NCBI GenBank assembly: GCA_008692225.1 | Contig: VICG01000009.1 | Coordinates: 2,007,001-2,071,000, forward strand | Direction: 5' to 3' | DNA: 64,000 nt | Origin: Monilinia fructicola | Taxonomy: Eukaryota; Ascomycota; Leotiomycetes; Helotiales; Sclerotiniaceae | In this document: piece after piece, positions 37,207 through 50,300 of the stretch | Numbering within the stretch: the stretch's first letter is position 1 | Layout: each line of letters opens with the position of its first letter | Position numbers and translations under genes: made by a program | Notes under the pieces: generated by a model | Told to the model about the DNA's origin: nothing | What the model saw: the letters and a program-made list of their open reading frames with translations, nothing else | Database searches by the model: none

Positions 37207-38385
37207 TGAAACTTGAATAATTAGCTTAGAATGGGCATCAGAACTATTACCAGTGGATGATCACGAGCACCCTGAGGGTTGACAGGCCGGATTAGATTTC
37301 GGCTGAGGAATGGACTTGGGGGAGAGAGGATCTGGTGAGGAGTATGGGAGCGGTAATTATGTAACGCTGTGCCTACAGGGAGGGCGTGCTGCTGCTGGTA
37401 TGTGTTGTATGTTGTTGGGTATGATTCGTGCTTGCTTGGACAGTCGTAGGTCATTACTGTACTGTACTGCACAGTAGCCATGCAAGCGAAGCTCGTGAAG
37501 CTAGGCTAATAAGCGTAGTTTGGAGATCTGGGGCGAACCAATGAGATTTGACTAGAGTAAGACATATACTGTCATTTCTGACTATTTGAAGAGAAGAGAT
37601 ACTGTAAAAGTTTGCTTCCAAGGTCCTCAATGATAATGTCAATGGAAAGTCCACCGTCCACTGGTCGTCTCACGTTTGAAATGAATAAGTATTATGGGAT
37701 TAATTCTATGAATGTTGAAAAAGGAATTCTACTTTTCGAGAGGAGATTCCTAATGTTGGAAGATACTTATTATTGAGTATTAATCTGATATTAGAACTAT
37801 TCAATACGGAGTATACAGGTCATATTGGATACTCGAGTATATAACCTGGAATTCCATAGAACTACTTGTACAACATATATATAAAACATAGAATCTCCAC
37901 CAAGTGCATCATATTGTTTGATCGCAGGGCCTGGTGGGCTCCCTGGTGGCTCAAGCTCTCAAGCTCATCAGCTTATCAGCTCAATGGTGGATTTATAGGG
38001 GGAATGTTTGATGGTGATTGGTTGATATGTGCAACCAAGAATCTTGGATTTGGAGTTTTTGGTGTTCTGGAAGCAAGCATGTCAAACCAATGAAGATGAA
38101 CCAGAATACTTAGAACATTAATAGATCCAGTCGTCACTTTTTTCCAAATAAGAGCAAAAACAACTTCCTCTCCTTTACAATATCTTGAGCTCACTGTTCG
38201 CCTTGCACACATAGGCCTTGACTTGTCCATTTGTCCATTTGTCCATTTGTTCACTTGTTCATGATAATTTCATTTGACCTTTTAACGATAACATTCTTCG
38301 AGATAAGATTACTGGAGATTGAGAGGAGATCCACCCCCGCTGTTTTGGCAGCAAGAGAGAGATATAAAGATAATCTTTGAGCGCG
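37207..38385. other. Intergenic region upstream of the nucleotide-sugar transporter
   Basis: No coding gene is recognised. It contains a TACGGAGTA motif at about 37806, a 'tgtccattt' triplet at about 38225-38249, and the promoter and leader of the transporter gene. Confidence 0.5.
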
Positions 38386-40044
38386 ATGGCGATAGAAGAC
38401 GCGTCGCAGAGTTGGATGGGGGTGTCGATGAAGCATGTTTCTCTTACTGCTGTGAGTGTCTGGTATATAATTCTTTGGATGTTCTCGTGCTAATACTTTC
38501 GCAGCTTACCTTCCAAAATTCTGCCCTTATACTCGTACGTTGACATCATCGAAACGATCCTACTCTTCCTTCGACAAGATGTATTGGCAGGGAGGACCTG
38601 AATAGCTAATATGGATATAGATAATGCATTATAGTAGGATAATGCCATTGGCGGGTGGGCATAGATATTTTACATCGACGGCGGTTTTCCTCAACGAGAT
38701 TATGAAGTTGGCTGTTTCCTTGACGATTGCCATGTACGATATCTCACGAACGCTACCACCTTCTACGCCGGGAACGGTTCTTTTCGAACAATTGTATATG
38801 TCGGTGTTTTCTGGAGATGGCTGGAAATTGGCTATCCCGGCTACTCTGTATACTCTGCAGAACTCGTTACAGTATATTGCAGTGAGCAACTTGGAAGCTG
38901 TGCATTTTCAGGTTCTATATCAACTGAAGGTTGGCTCCGCTGATTACTCATGGGGGAAGTCGATTTGCTGAATTCATCATAGATCCTCACAACTGCGATT
39001 TTCAGTGTGGTGTTACTCGGGAGGACACTGTCCTCAAAACGTTGGATAGCTCTTATTTTACTCACAATTGGAGTTACCGTTGTTCAACTACCTGACGGCA
39101 ATCCATCAGCATATACTAATCTTAGTGATCCACAATCACGGTTTTACTTTCCACGATCATTTCATGAACTGGGACAAATGGGTAATGGTGCAGTGGAAGT
39201 AGCTGCTGAATTGACCAAACGTGGAGTGGAGGGGTTTTCCCAGGGTCTCACGAAACGATCTGCTACATACGAGGGAATACAAGAGGATCAAGGTCTGGTG
39301 AAACCGGTGATGGAATATTCAATTGGACTCATGGCTGTATTGGCCGCGGCCGTGATATCTGGTCTCACAGGAGTTTATTTCGAAAAGGTGTTGAAGGAAT
39401 CCACGACTCATGTTACGATCTGGACAAGGAATGTTCAACTTTCTTTCTATTCTCTCTTCCCGGCCTTGATCTTCGGTGTGATATTCAAGGATGGAGAGGA
39501 AATTGCAAACCATGGCTTTTTTGATGGTTACAATGCGGTTGTGTGGACCGCTATTGTTATGCAGGCCTTGGGAGGGGTGCTCGTCGCGCTATGTATAAAT
39601 TTCAGTGACAACATTGCGAAGAATTTTGCGACAAGTATCAGCATTATCATTAGTTTCATCTTCAGCGTTTGGTTCTTTGATTTCAAGGTTTCTCTCAATG
39701 TGAGTTTGAATAGAATTACTTTTGGAAAGTCATGCATACTTACATGTTTATAGTTCATTCTTGGCACATCTATAGTTCTCTTTGCAACATGGCTTTATAG
39801 TGGCCCAGAGAGAAAACGAAATAGACCTCCCCCAATCAATATCGCGAGCTATGAGAAGACGACAATTGACAACGGGTTCACGCCGAAGTATGAGGAAGAC
39901 AGGTCGAGTTTGACGCTGGATCCGTTGAGTGGGTTGAAAGGCCCAGGTGCGGGGGCATCGTTGTCGACTAGTAGGCCAAGTTCACCTATGAGACATCATT
40001 CAAGGTCGGGTAGCTCCAGGGGAAAGGTCAAGAGGGATGATTGA
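38386..40044 (+). CDS. Golgi UDP-galactose-type nucleotide-sugar transporter
   Basis: Five exons: 38386-38451, 38505-38534 (30 nt only), 38621-38929, 38983-39699 and 39754-40044. They join one frame of 470 aa. The start is chosen because exons 1-2 give VSMKHVSLTA-LTFQNSALIL, the expected first helix of this family. About ten hydrophobic helices follow. Family signatures are YFTSTAVFLNEIMKL, LEAVHFQVLYQLKILTTAIF, SGLTGVYFEKVLKE, WTRNVQLSFYSLFPALIFG and NFATSISIIISFI. These match the UDP-galactose/UDP-GlcNAc/CMP-sialic acid transporter family, here with a hydrophilic insert (about 165-220) and a Ser-rich cytosolic tail. Role from the family: antiport of nucleotide sugar into the Golgi for glycosylation. 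Exact substrate cannot be fixed from sequence; resemblance to S. pombe Gms1 favours UDP-galactose. Confidence 0.9.
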
Positions 40045-40848
40045 GTGGAGAAGGGTGAGAGAGGTGGAGCTGACTTGCTTGGATGGATTTGAGGGCTGAA
40101 ATTGAAGTTGGTGATAAGGAGGTTGATGTGGGGTCTTTTTAAAGACAGTCTTCAGCGACTTCATCATCTAAAATGTCCCGAAGAACTGATACTGAGTTTG
40201 CCATATTGACAGCTACATCAAGTTCGTCTAACAACTGAAACAAATGAGTAAAGGGTCAAAAACGACGCAATGCCGAGATGAACAAATGATACCAAGGAGG
40301 AAAGGTACGATAAGAGTGCACATGCATAGGATACTTATGGGCTTTTAGGACTGTGAGAAACCATATAAATGATTATGGCGAGTCACTTCAAGTGATTGGT
40401 CTGGGAAAGGGATAAATGACACGTGAGGTTCACACGTGATAGATACAAGAAGTAGATCTTCTCGACGTTAGCATGCTTTATGACTTCTGAATATCATCTA
40501 TTCTAAGCTTCTATAGCTTCTATACATTATATAATACCTTTGAATCAATTCCTTAAGTAAAGGATATCGATGCTGTTGAAGGTGAAGGATGAAGTGGAAG
40601 CAAGATCAAAATGGAATGACGCTAAAATTGAGGTTAAACCAACATCGATATATGCCTTCAACATGTTTCACTCCGACATCTTCAAATACTCATACATTCT
40701 CTTTCGTTACTGTACAGTTAGATATTTAGTACTTACAGTTTGTTGAACTTCATTTTATCTATTTATCATCGATCCTGGAAAATGTTCAAGATTGCCTAGT
40801 TTCTACAAGCAATCAGGCAAAGATCTGGCTTCACACCAAGCGGCCATC
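40045..40848. other. Intergenic region between transporter and MER3
   Basis: About 800 bp of 3' flank and MER3 promoter. Two CACGTG boxes 13 bp apart lie at 40420-40425 and 40433-40438. No gene is seen. Confidence 0.5.
40420..40438. promoter_or_regulatory. Paired CACGTG boxes upstream of MER3
   Basis: Two E-box type CACGTG cores inside a near-repeat (acacgtga) about 410-430 bp upstream of the MER3 ATG. bHLH or bZIP binding is plausible; function is inference. Confidence 0.3.
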
Positions 40849-43800
40849 ATGGAGAGAGCATTGGATCCTCATCTTCAAAGAATCATCAATAATGCAAATA
40901 ACTCATCTAATATTGGACCCAATAGTGATAATGGGCAAGATCAATCCTTTAGCCCTCACTTCTTCACAAGCAAAGACTCTCAACACTTACCTCCTGACAC
41001 AGGATTCATCTTTGGGCCATCTCCCATGCAGCGTAGTCAACAAGCATCTGAATCTGGATATGTTCAAGGTCATAATGTGCGGGGTGCATATGATGACATG
41101 GAGAATAATCGATCGTTTGGGTATTTGGTGGCTCCAAGTCAAGGAGCACCTCCTTCTGCGGGATTCACTTTTGGGCCAGCACCGAAGCAATTTGGACCAA
41201 GCATGCTGCCTCCTGGTCAAGATACAACTGTGCGAGCTTCTTGCAACACTCCGGGGCATGATCCACTTGCCGGGTACTTGAGTCGGCCTTCCTTTGAATC
41301 ACCTCAACTTCTGCAAAGACTCTCTGAATACCCTACTACCACCAACAATAGAAATGGAAATTGTCAAGGCCGCTTATCTCTTCCTAGATTTCCTTCTCTC
41401 ATGAGCAGCAATGCAGAATCAGAGTCTTTTGGGCAGCCAAAAGGGCCAAGGATCTTGGCCAGTGCAGATAATCACTTCAAACAACAGATTTTGCAAGACA
41501 TTGAACTGAAAACCAAGCCAATAAATAGGCCAGCACACTTTCCCAGCTCGGGATTTGGTGAAGCCAATAGTCCTCTCACTCAGCTTGCCAATAGTATGAT
41601 CTCGCGGACTTCAATGTCGATGCCTCGATCTGTTGATCCTAATCCTCCAAAACAGAACATTTTCCAAAAGCAGTTGGAAAGACCTCAGCTATTTCAATCG
41701 CAAAGTCAACAGTTTACACCACCTTCTACCAGAATAATCAACCCGAGTATGATCACCGCTTTGATTGAAATGTGAACTACATAAGCTGACAATTCTAGGT
41801 ACATTCGCTTATAGACCTACCGAGCGTATAGGTACCGCAGCAGAGTCCTCACCTTCAGAACTTCCAGCTTCAAGCCCCAGCGCTAGAGTTAGCTATCGTC
41901 GAAATTCAAATCGACTTTTACCTTCATTAAATAAACGAGAAGCAGAACAGGGTTTTGAACGCCAGTATGTAACTCCTCATACACCGCAGAATCAAACTTC
42001 GCCCAGCAATAGATGTTCTCTATCGTCGAGAACCTCTCAAGTACAGAATATACATAGAAACACTGAACAATCTGGTTTCTCTCCCACCCAAGAACTATAT
42101 AAAAGCGGTGGTAGGCGATTTTACAATGACAGGCAGACAATTGCTTTCGGAAATGGACCACCTATAGCACATGGGATTCAGCTTGTCTCTCCTCATGAAC
42201 TTCCTGATAGATTCCGACAGGTATTTCCGTACGAACTGTTTAATGCTGTACAATCCAAGTGCTTTGATCCAATCTACAGAACTAATAACAATATTGTGGT
42301 TTCAGCACCTACTGGAAGTGGCAAAACAGCTCTCTTGGAACTTGCCATATGCAAGCTCGTGGAGAGCTATGGCTCTGGGCAATTCAAAATCGTATACCAG
42401 GCGCCGATTAAATCCCTCTGCTCAGAACGTATGAAAGATTGGACTAGGAAATTTAGTCATTTGAATCTACCTGTCGCGGAGCTCACTGGTGATACAAGGT
42501 GAGAGAACTGGTTGTCTCATTTTGCATTCGCCAATTTCGTTCAATTTTGCTGAATGTTCTGTATTTTGAATGTGGCTTGAATGCCTCGTTTAATAAAGTA
42601 ACTTGGAATTGTTTGAGAGCGGTTACTGACCTACAATCTTCCAGTAATGCCGAGATGAGCAGAGTTGGAAATGCATCGATTATCATTACGACACCGGAGA
42701 AATGGGATAGCATTACTCGGAAATGGGCAGATTATCAAAAGCTTTTGCAATTGGTGAAATTATTCTTAATTGATGAGGTTCATATCCTTAAGGATGTAAG
42801 AGGTGCTACTCTCGAAGCTGTTGTTTCTCGCATGCATTCAATCGGAGCTAGTGTTCGGTTTGTTGCTTTGAGTGCCACTGTCCCGAATTCGTAAGAAGAT
42901 ACCTTCTACTTTGAGCATTAGTTTGTTGCTGACATCCCTTCAGCAATGATATTGCTACTTGGCTCGGGAGAGATTCCAATAGCCGCCAACTACCTGCACA
43001 TCGAGAAACCTTTGGCGAGGAGTTTAGACCAGTCAGATTACAGAAGCATGTTCATGGATACGAGAGCCGCGCAAATGATTTTGCTTTTGAAAAAATCCTC
43101 GATGGAAAAATTCCATCTTTGATTCAAAAGTACTCATGCAAGAAACCTATCATGGTATTTTGCTTCACGAGAAAATCGTGTGAGGGAACTGCTACAATCC
43201 TTGCGGAATATTGGACCCGGCAGAGAGTTGTTGACCGTGCCTGGGCAGCTCCAACAATTCGAACGGTAGTTGGTACGAAAGAGTTACAGGAGTTGGTGGG
43301 ATGTGGTGTCGCGTATCATCATGCCGGTCTTGACCCTCAAGACAGGTGTGCTATTGAAACAGCTTACCTGAAGGGAGATATCAGCGTAATTTGTTGTACA
43401 TCAACGCTCGCTGTTGGTGTCAACCTACCTTGTCATCTGGTGGTTCTTAAAGGTACGGTTGGATTTCAAGATAGTGGTCTTGTTGAATATTCAGATCTTG
43501 AGGTCATGCAGATGCTAGGCCGTGCTGGAAGACCTCAATTTGACGATAGTGCCGTTGCAATTATCATGACTCGAATGGAAAGAGTCGATCGGTATAAGAA
43601 GATGATTTCAGGGCAAGATATTCTGGAGAGTACATTACACCTGAATCTTATTGAGCATCTAAACTCAGAAATTGGACTTCGTACGATCAAGACTGCTTAT
43701 GAAGCTAAATTATGGCTCGGAGGAACATTCTTGAGTGTCAGAATGAGACAGAACCCTAATTATTATAAGTTTTCAGGGGTAATTCCTAGTAGGGACGCGG

Positions 43801-46478
43801 ATCAACAGCTTGAACTGGTGTGCGAGAGGGATATTAAGCTTCTTCAGGATTATGATCTTGTTACAAAGGAGGAAACCTTCTCTTGCACAGAATATGGTGC
43901 TGCTATGAGTCGATATATGGTTCAATTTGAAACGATGAAGTTACTTTTGAGTATTCCCCGTCATGCGAAGACAGAACTCATCTTGAATACCATATGTCAA
44001 GCCGCCGAATTCAAAGACCTCCGAATGAAACCAAATGAGCGGTCCAGTCTTCGAGAATTCAACAAATCACCAATGATGAAATTTCCAATCAAAGAGAATA
44101 TATCAACAACCGGTCATAAGATATTCCTCATGATTCAAGTACAGCTAGGAGGTATTGAACTGCTCGCAAATAATGATTTTCGTATCATTAGCCGGCAATT
44201 CTCCATGGAGACCAATATCATACTCGAGAGATTCCAGCGTTTGATTCGCTGTGTTGTTGATTGCAAAGCTGTGGACTGTGATTCCATATCTACACGCCAT
44301 GCTCTTGATCTTTCTAGGAGTATTGCCGCGAGTTATTGGGAAAATTCATCTCTGCAGTTGAGACAAATTCCACAAATAGGACCAGCATCTTTGCGAAAGT
44401 TGGCGAGTAATAGCGTCAATACCGTTGAGAAGCTTGCTAGCCTCGATACATCGGGGATTGAGAGAGTGATGAGTAAAAATCCTCCATTTGGGAAGAAAAT
44501 GAAAGATATCTTGATGAACTTTCCACAACTAACACTCACAGCCCAAATTGTTGGTAGAGCATTTTCAAAGGCTGGGGAGCAGCCAAAGGTCAAGGTCAAC
44601 GCTGAACTTGGGTACATGAATGCGAAATTACCTATTTGGCTAGGCAGTATTCCGTCTCTGACATTTATGGCCGAATTATCGAACGGAACTCTGGTGCATT
44701 TATGGCGTGGAAATATCAGAAGGTTGGCGAACGGCAATAAGCAACAGTTTACAGTTATCCTTTCAACACCAGATGATGAGATTAAATGTTGGATTGCATG
44801 TGATGAAATTGTTGGCACGATCAAATCTTTTGTTCTCAAGCACGATATTCCTATATCTGAGTTTCATCCTCAGAAATCAGTGGCTGAAAAGCAATTCGCT
44901 ACCAAGGCACTAAAAGTTGAGGGTATGGATATGTCCGATGAGTATGATGATGGCATCAATGATGATGCAATGCTAGTTGCGGCCGGGCAAATGGAGGGCA
45001 AAAGTCGTGTTTCTAGTGACTACGGCTCAGATGCTTTCATTGATATCGATACAGTTCATTTGAATCCTTCTAATAACGATGAGGTTGGAGAGGTAGCTCA
45101 ACCAGGGCCCTTGAAAATGAACAATGGCAAGTGGGCTTGTAATCATCATTGCCGTGATGGAAATACATTAAAGAATGGTCAACTCTGTAAGCATAAATGT
45201 TGCAGAGAGGGGCTGGACAAACCAAGGAAGATAGCGAGAAAGAAGTCCTTCTTGGTAAATACTGGGGAGCAAGAGTCGAAGGTCAAGCCAGAAAATAAGA
45301 TGAATGTCGCAGTGACGAAGTTCAATATGAGCAATACTCAACCCTCTGGCAGCATAAAACTCCCAAAGTTGACCAAGAAACCTCAACTTACACTCTCGAC
45401 GGGTCCAAGTTCTGATAAAAACGCCGTTGAAGTAATAGACCTCTCGAAAACATCACCTCCAGTAACATATCCAGATGTCGCTCCAAGAGATTATCGCAAA
45501 TTACACAAATTACACACAAACATCCAGAAAGATTCATCTGTTCGGCTATCCAAGAACCCCCCTACTTTCTCTTACGCTAGTGGAGATGTACCAAATCTTT
45601 CACTTATAGATACTGGTGCCTCCAGAAATGAGAGAAAGGAGGAATCAGACTCTTTTGACTCTGATGAGTTCGAATTCCCTTCACCTTCTGCTGTTCTTAG
45701 CAGGAGTAAGAAAGTAGCCAAGAGTGGTCCTACCTCTCAATTTCAATCAATACCTCCGGTCGTGGAAGTGAGCAGACAAGAGGGCAACAATCCGGCGAAT
45801 TTATCAGATGATCTATTCGAAGACTCCTCTAGCAGTTTCGAAGCTGCAATGATAGGCCTAGACGATTCCCTGAACCTCCGATCTGCTACTCCTAATCTCA
45901 ACACAAATTTTGCAAATAATGTATTTGACTTTGCGGCCTTTAATTCTGAGGAAGCGCATGATGAACAATTCTCTAGTCCATTGATGAGTGATGTGCGTAG
46001 AAAGAAAGACCAAGAGAAAGTCGAAGAAGAGGAAATGGATTCGATGGATATTGGTATGCCATGTATGAAGCGTCAGCAATCAAGCCCCTGGATGAAGGAT
46101 TTCAGAAATAGGAATGTGAAGAGTTACAATCATGGGGATAAATATGATGAGTATGGATTTGATGATGGTCCAGCGTTGCCGCAAATGAAGAAGAGACGAA
46201 CGGATGACGATGAAGCTAGAGATGAAGGGGGTTTTGAGACTTCTGGACAGAATTCAGGGGGCACCTTGAAGCCGTCGATTGGAATTACTGATCCAGCATG
46301 GGCTAACGAAATGGGGTGTGAGGTGATAGGTGGAGATGTGGATGATGCCGATGAAGAAACGGATGAGAAGTTAATCACTGGCGTGGAGGTGAGTGTTCGC
46401 TCAGAACCTGCGTGGGTTAGTGAGATGGATCCCGAGTTCATCGATATGTTCAGAGGCGTCGTTGATTTTGTGGATTAG
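40849..46478 (+). CDS. MER3: Meiotic DNA helicase Mer3/HFM1
   Basis: Four exons: 40849-41746, 41799-42498, 42645-42890 and 42944-46478. The introns of 52, 146 and 53 nt give one frame of 1792 aa, long for the family. Residues 1-370 are disordered with two GFxFGPxP motifs. Helicase core: Walker A SAPTGSGKTALLELAI (about 470), the DEVH box LIDEVHIL (about 575), SAT in FVALSATVP, VFCFTRKSCEGTA, and motif VI LGRAGRPQFD (about 805). A Sec63/HhH region follows, with LRQIPQIGPASLRKLA near 1085, then a CNHHC...CKHKC zinc-knuckle-like segment near 1346, typical of HFM1 proteins. The tail is acidic and disordered. Family role: ZMM protein that unwinds DNA and stabilises recombination intermediates for interference-dependent crossovers. 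Brr2 and Ski2 are excluded by the single core, zinc segment and layout. The first in-frame ATG is 40849. Confidence 0.93.
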
Positions 46479-47340
46479 TTATGGCATAGTGCAATACCGC
46501 AGTGATGGTGAGATACAAAAAAACAATATTGTGATGGAATGAATGGCCATTTATGTTTACAGAAGGTTGGCGCGTGGAAATATAGCAGTTATCCTACCAA
46601 GAGACTGGCGATTTGCAGACCCAAAGCAACTCACGAGCTTGAGCACTCCTAGCACCATTTTGGCAATCTCACCAAATGAAACCTTAAGGAGAGCTACCGT
46701 AGCTCTCAAGGATCCTTTAATAGAAAATTTGAAAAATGAATCAAGAAGAGGTTGGAGGGAGGTACTGTGGAAAAACATAATCTACCTAACAACCTCCTAC
46801 CTAGGAATGAAAGAGGTGTGAATGTGAATGTGAATGTGAATATAAAGATGAATTAATTGATCCAACACGTTTCATGTCATTTGCACATGTATTTGCACAT
46901 GTATGTATCCTCACGTCCTCATCCTCACGTCCTCACGCTCACCCCTCTGTAATTATATATACATTTCCATTTCCATTTCCATTTCCCATGCCCATTCCCA
47001 TGCCCACTCCCATTCCCATCCCTCGCTTAACTTTTCCCTTTTCCTTTTTGCCTTTTTGCCTTTTCCCTCTTTCCCAAGCTTTTCATTCATTTCATTTCAT
47101 TGCATTTCATTTTCTTCCCATCGCCATTGAATTTAAGTTTGGTCGCTGTACCTTTAGCTAGCTAGGTAGGTAGGTAGGTAGGTAGTTAATCATGCTTCGT
47201 AGTCGTTCATTGCTATTTGTGGCAATTAATTCATGCCCGGGTGATACACGAGCGAGCAGATAGGGCTGGCTGGCGATCAACCCATTGCGTCCTACGACGG
47301 GACAGGACATGACATGACATGACATGACATGACATGACAG
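46479..47340. other. Convergent MER3/flippase intergenic region with microsatellites
   Basis: Holds gaatgt repeats near 46817-46842, tcctcacg repeats near 46910-46940, (ccattt/cccattc)n at about 46964-47022, (taggtagg)n at about 47163-47186 and a GACAT array reaching the flippase stop codon. It also carries a CCTAGG motif near 46800. No gene is seen. Confidence 0.55.
47301..47339. repeat. GACAT pentanucleotide repeat next to the flippase stop codon
   Basis: About seven copies of gacat end one base before the minus-strand stop codon at 47341, so the array would lie at the very start of the 3' UTR. Confidence 0.8.
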
Positions 47341-50300
47341 TCACCCACAAGAACCAAAGCTAAAAACTCGCTTTCCAGTACCGCGAGCGCCGCTACTGCC
47401 CGCAGCACCTGCAGAAATCTGGGACCGACTTCCAACTGGACTTGTCACTGCGTTTGCACTTCCACTCCCACTTTTGTGGCCCTGTCCATGTCCATGCCCA
47501 TGGGCAAGCTCAGATTCATAATTGCCATCCGCCCCGTCATCCACACTCACACTCCCACCTCCATCCACTACGCTGCCCTTTCTCATCCTCAAATTTGTAT
47601 TGATCTTCGCCATACCCGTGCCACTACTTACTGGTCTCTCTCTTTCTCTTCCCGTTTCCCTCTCCCTCGAACTCGTCCGAGCATCCGAATGCATAACCCT
47701 TGGTCTTTCGAGTAATTCTAATATTTCCCTCTCGACATCATCTTCTTCATCAAAATCATCACTCATCTTTCCCTTCACGACATCCGACTTTACAATTGAG
47801 AGATCTAAGATTCCCTCCCCCCTGCCTGCCATCTCTAGTCTCCTTCTAACACCTGTATCTTTTTCTAGTTCTTGCCAAATCTCGATATCCTCTGGCCAGA
47901 AAGCTTTTCTCACACTACTCATTCCTACTTCAAAGAGAAAGACGGTGGCTAATATGATGATTAATGTGCACCACCACAATGGGTTCCGACCAAATTGATA
48001 GATGAATCCATCGCGGACATTGTAGGTTAGTGATTTGACGCTATAGAGAGAGGAGAGGAGTAAGTTCCAGAAGAACCAACCGCCGATGCTGAGGATGAAT
48101 CCTATGGCTGTTATGTAGGTTTTGGTGTGCATTGCGAGGATGCTGAGCAGCTGGTTAGCAAGAGAACATTTAAACATGGATTTTGGAAACCAAATAAGAG
48201 GAATATGGTTTTCTGATGGCCGGAATTGCAATTCAACAATAACACGTGAAGAATTGTTAGATCCATTTCGTGTATCAAATCACTTGAAACTTGATTCCTC
48301 AAATATCAAATCCACTCAGATCATCAAACATCCTCAAAGACTCACATCTCTTCAAAGAAAAGGAAAATACTCACAGAAGTTTACTAACAATAACCACCAC
48401 CGCCGCCGTAAAACACAAATCCCCCAAAGAATACAAAGTATTATCATCCGTAAACCTCGATTCCCCAAAAAGACCATAAGCCAGGAAGAAGATAACAATC
48501 ATTTCGCTCGCAGCCATGAATGTCCAGCCAAAGTATTTCTTGAGGTTAAATCCCCCATCGCGCTGGCCATAGGTGTACAATTCCGGAACAGCGAGTAGAG
48601 TCGTGGCCGAGAGATCCTGATCAAAGATACCGAGGAAGATGACGCAAAGAGATGTAAAGAGTGTATTGAAGACGGTGAGAGATGCGGATTCGAAAAGCGA
48701 GGTCCCGGTATATCCATTCCATCTTTGATATACAGCTTGGATCATGTAGAAAAGAAACTCCTTCCAAAAAAGTTCCGAGGATATATTTTCCCGTTCGGAC
48801 ATAATTCCAGTGACCATGAACGAACAGAAGCCGTTGCAAGAATCGAAATTGCGCAATGGAATAATCAGATATGCGTGCTGCTTGAAGACCTTCTTTCCCG
48901 CTAATGCCAATTCCCACATGTGCTTCCTGGATCATCGCAATATCATTTGCACCATCGCCAATGGCCAAGGTGAATTGATTTATTGACTTTAGTTCGAATC
49001 TTCTTCACGAGAGATGCCTTTTGACTTGGGCTTGCCCTGCAAACAATAACTGAATCGGCCTTGACAACGAGATCAAAAAATAATAAAGAAAGTGTCTGAT
49101 TCGCATCAATATCCGAGAGTGTCTGGCCATCTACAACAACGACCGAGTGGGCAAAGTTTCCATTATTTATATCAAGCAAAGCCGTAGCCATTCGTTGCTC
49201 AACTTCACCAGTTGTCCGATCCAAGATAATAATCTCCGAGTAATTTTTAGCAATTCTCGCCGAATGCGCTATATTGATAGCCGTCTCCCTCTTATCTCCC
49301 GTGAGCATCCAAATCTTGATATTCGCTCTCCTCAACTTATCCACCGTCTCGGGTACTCCCTTTTGAAGCTTGTCTTCAATTGCCGTAGCACCCGCCAGAT
49401 CGAGATCTTGTTCAATCATCTCTCCCTCCCGCACTTTCAATCATGTTTTGACGGTCCACGAGACTTGTCGTGGCATCCAAGTATACTTTCTTCCATACGA
49501 CATAATCCTGTTCTTCCAAAAATCTATATCCAAACAACAAGGTTCTGAGTCCTTCACCAGCGAAATCATCAATATGCTGGAAACAACGTTCAAATACAGC
49601 AGCATCATCTAAAACCAGTGACTCATCAACAAATTCATCAAAATGTGTCGTTTGTATAGAAGTTCGAAGATCCGAAGAAGCAAAAGAGAAACGGCCGTCA
49701 GCCATTGAGGCTCGGGGGGTTCTATAAGCATCAGCAGCTCCATCAAATTCTGGCATTTCAACATCACACTCTCTTTCTCTCAGCCAAGAGTCAAGCTCAT
49801 CTCGTATAGGTTGCAACCTAGTACTAGCCATACTAGGTCTTCCACCACCAATACTTTTCCGACTTCGACTCATGCTTGGTCTTGGAAGTGTCATACTGGG
49901 TCGACTAAAGCTAGTCCTGGGACTACTTTCGCTCATTCTTCGCAACACTTCCTCAGCCTCCAGACTCTTTCTTGTACTTGACCGTCTCTGGACTTCCAAA
50001 GCTTTCTGCATAGCCAATGGGGCAAGCTTCAGGCGTGGAAGAATGACCGAATCTGCCCCTTTACAGAAAATGCAAATTTTCCCATTAGGAAATCGTACGA
50101 TGATTGACATCCGCTTTCGTTTTACTCGAAAACTCAATGACATCAAGAATTTCATAAGTCTCTCTTATGTCCTTAGAGTCACTTGGAAGCGTCAGGGTGA
50201 TGGAACGAGCAGGTCTATCTATGACTAGATAACCAAGTTCTTGAGCAGCTTGCACCAAAGCCAACTCATCCGGAGATGCAGCCTGGAATTCAACATGACC

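Noticed and set aside
47476..47998. 158-codon plus-strand frame opposite the flippase C-terminus
   Set aside because: Shadow of the coded acidic/Ser-rich tail on the other strand.
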